64,000 nt of DNA from Hormiphora californensis (taxonomy: Eukaryota > Ctenophora > Tentaculata > Cydippida > Pleurobrachiidae). The translations under genes and the position numbers were made by a program. The stretch is taken from the NCBI GenBank assembly GCA_020137815.1, contig CM035357.1:4803496-4867495 (forward strand). The letters are read 5' to 3'. The notes under the pieces are model-generated. The model saw only the letters and a list, made by a program, of their open reading frames with translations, did not search any database and was not told where the DNA came from. Within the stretch, counting starts at the first letter, position 1. Each line of letters begins with the position of its first letter. Of this stretch, positions 45,501-56,100 are shown piece by piece.

Positions 45501-47135
45501 AAAGTCCGACGTCGACCCCCCATAACAAGGCCATTGCCTACAAAATGGCACCAGTGAAAAGTCTCTAAACCATTCCTAAGTGGCTGTAGCCATATAGCCA
45601 AAAAACGGTTATGCACATATCTAATTATCCAATTATCTAATTAACCTGATGAGATAGAGACTTGATTCCAGCACCTACCCCCACTAATGCGAGGACGCTG
45701 ATCACTTTAATGCCCTTGGTTTTTTCTCTACTCCTATTCTAAGGGTACTTATGTTTTTGGACCTATACTGAAAATACAGGTGTCAATTAAGGCCAATTAT
45801 CGGACCTCCCCCATGGAGTTGGTTGGTAAACTTTGGTTTGGTGGTAGGGTGGACCTATTAGTACCATTTAGTGAAGGAATTACATTGCCCCTATAAATTT
45901 TATGTTCAAAGCACGATTTCGTCGGATTATAATGAAAGTTTACACGCTGTACTCAGTACTGAGTGCCCACGTGCACTTGCCATCATTAATCACAGAACAA
46001 TTATAGAACGAGAGCTGAATATTCTTTCTATACAATTCCATACAAAGTATACGTGTACAATTAAATTATACAATCTCAACACTCATATGTTACTACAATA
46101 TGATTGTGTAGGGAGAACTCTACAGAAAAATGGGATTTCTCCGGAGTATATTTTACAAAACAAAACACTCGTGTTATACATAATATCCTACAGAGACGAA
46201 AGAGTACACACGTGGATTGCTATCTCTCAGTCTCAGGGAACCGGACAACGAAATGTTTCGAAATCTCACCCGGGAAGTCGGTGAAATGGTCAACGAAACC
46301 GTTACTGTAAGTGAGGTTGATGATCGGAACAAAATTTGATAGTTAATTCATTGAATAACCGTTTAGCAATCCAAACTGAAACAATTTCTGATAACTGACA
46401 TCCCCCTCTCCTCTCAGCTCGATGTGTACAGTGCGACGTTATTTGACTCCCTCCTCACCTATGCCTACGCAGCTAAGAGCATCATCGACTCCTACACACC
46501 AACAAATTCATCCGAAACAACGGAAGAAAAGGAGACAAACATTTACACCAAAATAAAAAATGGAACCCTGGTTGCTGAGGTCATTGCGGGGTTGGAAACG
46601 TTCTCAGGGGCCTCGGGGGACGTATCATTTGACACTAATGCGGATAGGAAGGGGTCCATAGAGGTGTTTCAAGCACAGACGGCATCTGGTTCTTTAAAAT
46701 TAGTGACAATATTTGAAACAGTGGATGGGGAGCTGGAGAATGTGGAAAATGTTCCATATCAGTGGAACGATGGGAGTGATGTAAGAAAATTCCTTGAATA
46801 CCTTGTTTTGTTCAAACCCTGGTCGTGGGAAAACAGAATGTGCCCCCCAATAACACGTGTTCCCCCTAAATTTAGAACGTGCCCCCATCCGCCAATAACA
46901 CGTGTTCCCCCTAAATTTAGAAGGTGCCCCCATCCCCCAATAACACGCGTTCACCCTAAATTTAGAACGTGCCCCATCCCCCAATAACACGCGTTCACCC
47001 TAAATTTAGAATGTGTCCCATCCCCCAATAACACGTGTTCCCTTTAGAACGTGCCCCCAGCCTGTGGGGAGGGGAGGGAGCTTTGTACAGAACCCGATCT
47101 AACAAAAACAGTCCTCCTTGTGGTTTTACCCATTG
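42543..47135 (+). CDS. Receptor cyclase: ANF-receptor ectodomain, exons 1-9
   Basis: Exons: 42543-42835, 42955-43048, 43756-43923, 44086-44160, 44408-44507, 44645-44773, 46194-46306, 46418-46780 and about 47072-47135. Motifs of periplasmic-binding-like ANF receptors include [53 protein letters not shown] and [18 protein letters not shown]. The last exon boundary is ambiguous. The strong donor GTAAGA at 46781 joins in frame to 47072. Alternatively, a weak donor GTGATG at 46776 joins an acceptor CAG at 47060 and gives a juxtamembrane CGEGRELC, more like the paired cysteines of the family. The exon 2-3 intron carries a 3' splice-site array. Confidence 0.88.
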
Positions 47136-50100
47136 GTAAGCTAATTGATACACGCGTGCTTATATGGCTACACCTAATATTGGACCTTAATTATTTTTGA
47201 ATTTTGAAGTTCCACCATTAAATAGTTGTTTAGTTAACAGCTTTCTTTCTAAATTAAACTGAATATTCATACAGGTGTCCTATTATTGGTTATTCTGGCT
47301 GTTCTATTAATTTTCATGTTGTGGAGGAGCAAGGTTCAGAGGCTACAAGATCGGTGTTTATGGAAAATTAAATCCAGCGATGTGGAATTCAAGGATGCTG
47401 GCGCCCAGTCTGGAAGGTAAGGCTAGCATCCCACGAGTTATAGACATGACAGCTCTAAAAGTGTAGTTTAAATGATCTGAAAAATTCCGAAAGCATACCG
47501 ACTCCGATTTACCCGAGCATACCGGTAAAATTCAAAACTAACAAGGCCAATATTTTCATATGCAGGTTCAGATCGGTGGATAGAAGTATGTCCCGGGTAT
47601 CGACTACCTCCGATGCCAGCCTTAATCATGGCATTGTGGCGTACTTCAAAAATGATCCGGTGTACTTGAAACATCTGAAAACTGATGTAAAACAATTCAA
47701 CGTTACGGATGATATTATTCTTGAATTTAAACAGGTCGGTGCAGTGGTACCAAGCAGCGCATACTGTTGATTGTGTATTTGTACTATCATGCACATGAGC
47801 CATATTGGAGTATAGAATCCCAAAATTGAAGATTGTTAACCTGATTCTATTGCAGGTCCGTGAGTTGACCCAACAAAACCTAAATCCCTATATCGGGTCC
47901 TGCGTGGAGGTCCCAGATAATTTCTTCCTTGCATCCAGCTATTACCGTAAAGGATCCCTTCAGGATGTCCTATCAGATCAGAATTTAAAACTTGACGACA
48001 TGTTTAAAATGTCATTCATCTTTGATATTTGCAAGGTAATTATAGTTATTGATCAATTATATTTGTTCATGATTTGGAAATTAAACGTAAGGCTTTTGAA
48101 ATTAACAAATCGATAATCAATTCAGCTAATTGTCTAACTATTATTCCTCAAATATCAGGGAATGCAAGCGATTCATAATTCTCCGATAAAGTTTCATGGG
48201 CGGTTAAAATCGTGTAACTGCGTCATTGACTCTCACTGGGTCCTTAAAATCACCGACTATGGACTTCGTGGATTCCTTTCAGAATATGCCCTGGTAAGAC
48301 TTCTAAACATCAAATACAGTACAGACCCCGATTTACCGGGCCCCAATTTACCGGAACCCCCATTTACCGGGAGGATAAAATTCCCCCGATATAGGAAATT
48401 AATGGCAATTGACCCCGATATACCGGGCACCCCGATTTACCGGTCAAAACCCTTTCCCCTGAGCATCCCGGTAAATCGGGGTCCGACTGTAATACCACAC
48501 CTGGTTGTGAGTGTTTATGATTTGTCTGATTACTATCGTAACTCCAATCTCAGATCGATCCGATGAAGTCAGAAGATGGAATTTATTTTGACATGCTATG
48601 GTCAGCGCCAGAACTAATTGGCTACGCTGAGGCCGGGGACAGAAAACTAAGTGGAAGTCAGAAGGGAGACATTTTCTCTTTTGCAGTCATTGTAACTGAA
48701 ATAATGAGTAAAAATGTGCCATACGGTGACCAGTTTAACTGTTCAGCAAAAGGTACGCCAATTGCTTCCATCTTTCGGGTTGTTGAGGAGCACTCAATAA
48801 CTTACGGGTGGGCCATATGGGCAATTTCTCATTTGCCGCATACGGCGTCTAGACGGCGTCGCACCGCCGTCTAGACGGTGTCTAGACGGTATACCGGCTA
48901 GACGGGTTTCGATAAAAATCAGCTAAAAACGGTACCAAAATTGCTTGAAACGGGTTATAGACGGTATCAGACGGTCTCTAGACGGGTTATAGACGGTATC
49001 AGACGGTGTTGCGACGGTATCAGACGGTCTCTAGACGGTACCGTCCCGGTGTCTAGACAGTGTCTGGACGGTCTCTAGACGGTATCCGTCCAAAGTTGAG
49101 ACGGCACGTCTGAAAATTGTACCAGACGTTGAGACGGACTTTTAGAACTCCGTCTGTATTTCAGATACCGTCTAGACAACTTCTCCAGCAATTTCGATAC
49201 GAATACCGTCTAAACAACGTCTAGACAACGTCTCAAATGCAGCTGTAAATAGAAATGTAAAAAGGAGATAATACAATATTAAAGTAAAAGTTGCCTAGAC
49301 GGTATTTGAAACTGAATCGCGAGATTCTGTTTAGACGTTGTTTAGACGGTATGTTGACCGGTTTCAGTTGAGACGTTGTTTAGACGGTACTTTCATCGAT
49401 TTTCCTTTAGACTGCGTTTAAACGTACTTTTAAAACTCCGTCTGAAATACAGACGGAGTTCTAAAAGTCCGTCTTAACGTCTGGTACAATTTTCAGACGT
49501 GCCGTCTCAACTTTGGACGGATACTGTCTAGAGACCGTCCAGACACTGTCTAGACACCGGGACGGTACCGTCTAGAGACCGTCTGATACCGTCGCAACAC
49601 CGTCTGATACCGTCTATAACCCGTCTAGAGACCGTCTGATACCGTCTATAACCCGTTTCAAGCAATTTTGGTACCGTTTTTAGCTGATTTTATCGAAACC
49701 CGTCTAGCCGGTATACCGTCTAGACGGCGGTGCGACGCCGTCTAGACGCCGTATGCGGCAAATGAGAAATTGCCCTCATATAGACACCTGGCGCGAGCTC
49801 AATCTCGGTCGCGCCAGGTGTCACCAACCCTGAACCGGGCCAAATCGCTATAAGATACATTTCGCCGACACACTCACTAGGGACTATCGCATCAATTTGA
49901 TAGTCCCCTCCCTAGTGTGATCCCCAGACTCAGGCAAGAAGAAGAAGTAAAACGATAAGTATTTTTATTTTTTTAATGCATTCCAAATTCTACTCAATTC
50001 TCAAAATTTTGAAAACAAAATATTTCTATAATCACACTCGGCGTTTTAGCCTGTAAGGTCCAATAAAGAAGGTCTAATAGGACCAATGTCCGATTACAGA

Positions 50101-53100
50101 CCAATTATAGACCAATTACCAACAAATTGTGGGCCCCCAACCACAAAGTACGCAGTCGGAATTAACACCTTTACAGTCGTCGTTAGTGTCACATCCAACA
50201 TACCCGGCCTGATTGCCCCTTTGCCAGCACCATTGCCCAGTTTTCCCACACCACTTCCAGCAACTCCCATTACAACACTCACTTGCTGAAATAAAGGGGG
50301 GGGGGGTAAATGATAACCTGATATGCACGTTTTTGACCATAACTCAGCCATTTCTTGACCAATTTGCAAAATCTTGGGCTCATTGGAAAGAGGACATTGA
50401 GCTCTTTCAAGTGAGCCCAAGCAGAAAACTGCTGATTTGAAATTACATTTTGTGCCACTTTTTGGGCGATTTTTAACCCCTACTCCAATCCAGCAACTTT
50501 TTCGGCTCAAAATGGGTTGTTTACGATGACAACTGATAGAATGGACTACTTTATATGTGAAAAAGGCCAATTCTCAAAAATTTTACTTGCATTTTGACCA
50601 TATTTTGATACGTGAGACGGCGTAGTGGCCAACCACTAGAAAACGGGCTATAGCCTTTGGAAGAAAAATAGACTGGTCCCTAAAACTGGTGTTGTGAGAT
50701 CAAAATTTCGTGCCGAACCGGTTCCTGTAAAAATTTTAGGGCTCCGATGAACGAAACCCCGAAAAAATAGCTTGCGAAAATCATTATCAATCTAATATTT
50801 GTATGTATACATATTTATTATATATATATATATTTAATATACACATTATATCGTCACCTTAAAGTGTTACAAAGTGTTACATAGTGTTACAAAGTGTTAC
50901 ATAGTGCAGTGTTACAAATTGTTACAAAGTGTTACAAATTAAAGGAAGTAATTTTGATATCTCCTTCTGGTGATCAACACACACACACGCCCTCTGTACA
51001 ACAGTTTAATGGGGAATCTCACACATACACGGGCAGAACTCGGTTAAGGAGAGATTAATTAGTATTCTGAATAAAGAGTTCAGAGCAAGAATTAAATAGG
51101 GAAGAAAATCGAAAAATACTGGGTTTGACCGGGAATAGGGTTTGGTAGCTTAGTGGTTTATAGCTCCGAGCATGTCTCTCTGGAGGTCCCTGGTTCAATT
51201 CCCGGTCAAACCCAGTATTTTTCGATTTTCTTCCCTATTTAATTCTTGCTCTGAACTCTTTATTCAGAGTGTTACAAATTGTTACAAAGTGTTTCAAAGT
51301 GTTACAAAAAGTGACCAAAAAATTTTTCTAGCGTAAAATACTGAAATAAATTTGTATTTGGCTGAACCTGACACTGTTTCATGGTGTTTTATACAACATA
51401 TCCGCTTAAAATCGGGTGTACGGACCATATAAAATATGTAACACTATGTAACATTTTGTAACACTTTGTAACATGTGCAGAAAACTTTTTGTGCGTGTTA
51501 CATGTTACAAAGTGAGAAAGTTTTGTTTTCTCCTTCCGGCTGGACAAATGAGTAGACGTGGTTTTTATTGTAGAAGAACGCAATAAAAACCACGTCTACT
51601 CATTTGTCCAGCCGGAAGGAGAAAACTAAACTTTCTCACTGATATGCGGCTAATAAACAATCAACCGATCCTTATTCTCTTATATGTTACAAAGTGTTAC
51701 AAAGTGTTACGTGTCACCCCCCCCCTATGCAAAAAACTGCATCAAAATTGAGGTTCTGGATCGTTCTGGAGATATTGTCAAAAACGGGGTTTTACATCAA
51801 AATACATGTTAGTCAAAATCAGTTTTTGGCGTTTTTCTCAAAACTATGATATCCTTTCAACTTGAAGGTAACGATAGGGTAAGCTGGGGTGAAATGGCCC
51901 ACGGGGTAATGTGGCCCATGTATGGGGCAAAGTGGCCCTAGTAATAACATGTGGTCACGTGACTTTTTCTCCAGCGGAGACCTGCTCGTTCTGTTCCGAA
52001 TTTTCGCTTTAAAACTGCTGTCATTTCTGTTTGGGTTGGCCGATTTTAATTTTGCAAAAACTGCCAGTTAGGCTTTATAATTCTCTAAAACGTGGTATAA
52101 AAATTTTGAAGAAATTGGCAATTTTTTTGTCTTAATTGTCAATTTTGTGAAATCGGGGCAAATATGGCCCACTCTCCGGGGCAAAGTGGTCCACCTCTAG
52201 GACCAATGAAATGGCGCCTGCAATACCACGTGACATTGGAATGCACTGGGGCAAATTGGTCCAGAACAAAAATGTAGTCCAGACGGTCAAATTAGGGGCA
52301 AAGTAGCCCATGTTCCGGTGCAGAACATGGGCCACTTTGCCCCTAATTTGATCGTTTCGTCCAACAACACCAGGCACGTGATAAAATCGAGCAATGCTAT
52401 TGGCTTGGGCCACTTTGCCCCGGTGCAAAAAAAGCCCCGGTTCCAAAAAAAAGCCTCACCAAATTATTTGAATTGATTAATTAACCCATTAAATAAAACT
52501 TGTAGATTTTAAAATTTAGCTCGGCTGAAAGGAAAAGGTTTCATTGGATAGCCTATATATTTTTTCTTCCTGCTGTATAAATTGGCAATTTATTAAATTG
52601 CGTATTTTAGAACCTAAAATGTTAAAAGTGGGCCACTTTTACCCCAGCTTACCCTATACATACCCTATAAAATATTAATTGATCTTACCTTCGCTGGGCA
52701 GGGCGAAGAGCAGAAGAGCAAAGGTGCACAAAATCAGTGTCACTTTCATAGCGGTGTAGCTGTAGTTGATCAAAGAATAATATAATTGAGATGCGTATAA
52801 TATAATGTTGATTAGGTATTTCTAACGGCCCCTATTTAAAGGAGGGACCTGTCCTGTCCTATAACCGATCATTACTCTCCAATATGGCAACATGGAGCAC
52901 TGTCTCCTTAGAGAACCAATGGTGGAGGGTGCTGCACTTAGTGAAAAATATTAAGCCAAGGTCCTGTCCGATAAACCGATCTTTACTCTCCAATATGGCA
53001 ACATGGAGTACTGTCTCCTTAGAGAACCAATGGTGCTGTACTAGTGAAAAATATTAAGCTGTACTAGTGAAAAATATTAAGCAGCTGTCCTTGAATATTA

Positions 53101-56100
53101 TTCAAGGACAGGCTAAATGTTCAATGAATAAATATGTTTAAATACTCTGAGCTGTGTGAGAGGACACCGTCACGATGTCTTGGTCTAGAAGTAGACGGTA
53201 TCTAGACGTTGTCTAGACACCGTCTAGTAGACGAGGTCGTCGCGAAGTTGAGAGGCACGTCAGAAAATTTTATTAAAAGTTGAGACGGACTTTAACAAGG
53301 CAACTTTTAGCCTGCTCCCTTGTGTGAGGGGATCGCCCTTCGGGCGTGCGAACATGAGGGGCGTGACGACGTGACGTGCCCAATGCAACTTTCCGTTTGC
53401 CGCAAACAACGTCTAGATCGACTTGTTGAGTAAGGGGGAACTCAACAAAGATCGACAGGGTGTAGCAACGGTGTCCAGACGGTATTATATACTTTTCAGA
53501 CGGGGTTGTACAAGCTAAGTCCGTCTCAACTCTTAATCTTAGTAAAATTTTCAAAATTGCCGTCTCAACTTCGCGACGAAACTGTTTAAACAACGTCTAG
53601 TCACCGTCTAGACGGCGGTGTGACGCCGTCTAGACGCCGTATGCGGCAAATGAGAAATTGCCGGCCATATGCTTATCAAGCTGGTGCAGGTACCAGCTGA
53701 TATTCTATAAGTTAACAAAATTTCCCAAGGTTTATCGTAATCCTCATTTTCAGAGATTGTAGAGAAAGTGAAGGCGGGTTACAAGCCTCCCTTCAGACCA
53801 GACATCCCCTTGGAATGTTCGGATGGATTATCAGAGCTGATCACCATGTGTTGGGATGAACAGCCCGCCCTGAGACCTGACTTCCCTAAAATACTGGGAT
53901 TCCTACAGGTCCTTCACCCTCAAAAGTAGGTGCAGTTGTGATCCTAGTGTAATAATGATACACAACATGTTTGTGCCAATTTAAAAAGATGATGATCAAG
54001 CTCCTAGACGACAGACGTGTCCCCTCACACTTCATTAAAAACCTGCCCCTGAGCTAATTCCATGGTTTTCCCCTGAGCAGACAGAGGTCAATAACGGACC
54101 GAATGATCAAAATGATGGAGCAGTACACGGATAACTTGGAGGAATTGGTGGCAGAGAGGAGTGAGCAGTTAGCAATTGAAAAAGATAAAGCTGATAAACT
54201 GTTATGCAGGATGCTCCCCAAGTGAGTAATTGCTCGTTAATTGACGTTTAGTTTTATTAATCTAAGCAACTTGTTTTCATTGTTGAATTTGGCTAAATTT
54301 TCCTTTTTTCAGACCAATCGCGGAAAAGTTAAAACAAGGGGAGCCGGTTCAGCCACAAGCATATGACGAAGTTACCATCTATTTCTCAGATATTGTCGGG
54401 TTTACAGACCTCAGCTCTCAATCAACTCCTTTCCAAGTTTGTGGTGAAAATTAACTATGTTTTCCTAGATCCTTGAGCTCAAATGACCAACTGACTAGCT
54501 CGATCTTCTTTCTATATCTTCTTCCTCCATGCACTAAAACATCCAGGTGGTGGACCTGCTGAATGACCTGTACAGTTTGTTTGATGGTATAGTGGAGAGG
54601 CACGATGTCTACAAAGTTGAAACTATCGGTGATGCATACATGGTTGTATCAGGTATGTGTAGAAGCAACTAAATAGCAAAGATAGCTGTGTTTGGTAATA
54701 TATTTTAGTAAAGTATTTTAGTAAAGTATTTTAGTAATGGTAACATTTGTTGACGAACTGCTCTCCAAGGAAATCCTTATCAAGATTGATTTCATTTTTT
54801 AATACCAACTTTGTTTCCCAGGTTTGCCAGTAATCAACGGTAACCGCCACGTGGCCGAGATCGCCAATATGAGTCTGGACTTCCTGAACTCTGTTAAACG
54901 GTTCAAAGTGAGACACAAACCAGACATTCAACTGAGGCTAAGGATAGGCATGCATACCGGTTAGTCGAACAGTTGCTCTCCCAATTCCCCTACCCTGCTC
55001 TCGCAATTCCCCTCCTACTCTGCTCTCCCAATTCCCCTTCCTAGCCTATCCTGCTCTTGAGAGCTCTCCGACCAAGTTGCTTTATAATCTGCTCTCCCAT
55101 GTTTCTAAAACACTTGCCCTCCCAGAACAAGTGTCGTCCTAAGACCTAACCTCCCTGAAACTTCCCCTGGCCTTCCTAACCCCACCTGCTCTCCCTGTTC
55201 CCTTCCTAACCTCATCTGCTCTCCCAGGTCCCTTCCTAACCTCACCTGCTCTCCCTGTTCCCTTCCTAACCTCACCTGCTCTCCCAGGTCCCTTCCTAAC
55301 CTCAAGCTCACCTGCTCTCCCAGGTCCCTTCCTAAACTCACCTGCTCTCCCTGTTCCCTTCCTAACCTCACCTGCTCTCCCAGGTCCCTTCCTAACCTCA
55401 CCTGCTCTCCCAGGTCCCTTCCTAACCTCACCTGCTCTCCCAGGTCCCTTTCTAACCTCACCTGCTCTCCCAGGTCCCGTCTGTGCGGGTGTAGTCGGGG
55501 TGAAAATGCCCCGATATTGTTTGTTTGGGGACACAGTCAACACCGCCAGTCGAATGGAGAGCAATGGAGAGCCGCTGAAGATCCACATGAGCGATAGTTG
55601 CAAAGCAGCCCTGGACAAAGTTGGGGGATACGAACTGGAATGTCGCGGAGAAATAGCTATAAAGGTATGCAGTTGAGCTAGAATTACACATGTCATGAAA
55701 CTTTTGAAATTGGGAATCCACATGTTCATGTTTGTCAGATTTAGCTTGCGTAAACCTTGTAACCTTGCAACCCACACATTGTAAACAACACATTGTAAGA
55801 GAACTTCATAAGACATCTACCACCTCAATCTTACCTCAATTTTGTACCCTCATCTGTACCCTCATCTGTACCCTCATCTGTACCCTCATCTGTACCCTCA
55901 TCTGTACCCTCATCTGTACCTTCATCTGTACCCTCATCTGTACCCTCATCTGTACCCTCATCTGTACCCTCATCTGTACCCTCATCTTTACCCTCATCTG
56001 TACCCTCATCTGTACCCTCATCTTTACCCTCATCTGTACCCTCATCTGTACCCTCATCTGTACCCTCATCTGTACCCTCATCTGTACCCTCATCTGTACC

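Larger units (their letters stand above)
50862..51310. repeat. TGTTACAAAG decamer repeats
   Basis: Scattered runs of GTTACAAAGT decamers at 50862-50945 and 51268-51310, with further short runs near 51440-51480 and 51685-51712, all in the intron of the peptide gene. A 71-bp-armed hairpin interrupts them. Confidence 0.8.
48820..53662. mobile_element. 4.84-kb foldback (Mutator-like) element carrying a peptide gene
   Basis: The element starts GGCAATTTCTCATTTGCCGC and ends with its complement. The terminal inverted repeats match over about 60 bp with one difference. It is flanked by a perfect 9-bp duplication, GGCCATATG (48811-48819 and 53663-53671). Its left end is itself a foldback (48820-49774) made of GTCTAGACGG-type repeats. 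Its right end (about 53150-53662) is a shorter, diverged foldback of the same sequence. Between them lies a complete two-exon gene (50116-52749, minus). No transposase was seen, so it is non-autonomous. The 9-bp duplication and long TIRs suggest a Mutator-like (MULE) or foldback class; this is inference. Confidence 0.9.

Noticed and set aside
45871-46284. 137-codon ORF overlapping cyclase exon 7
   Set aside because: It starts inside the inverted repeat, and its last part is a shifted reading of the phase-matched exon 46194-46306.
51139-51213. Functional tRNA gene
   Set aside because: Position 33 is A, two stems have mismatches, and it sits inside a foldback, so only tRNA-like status is supported.
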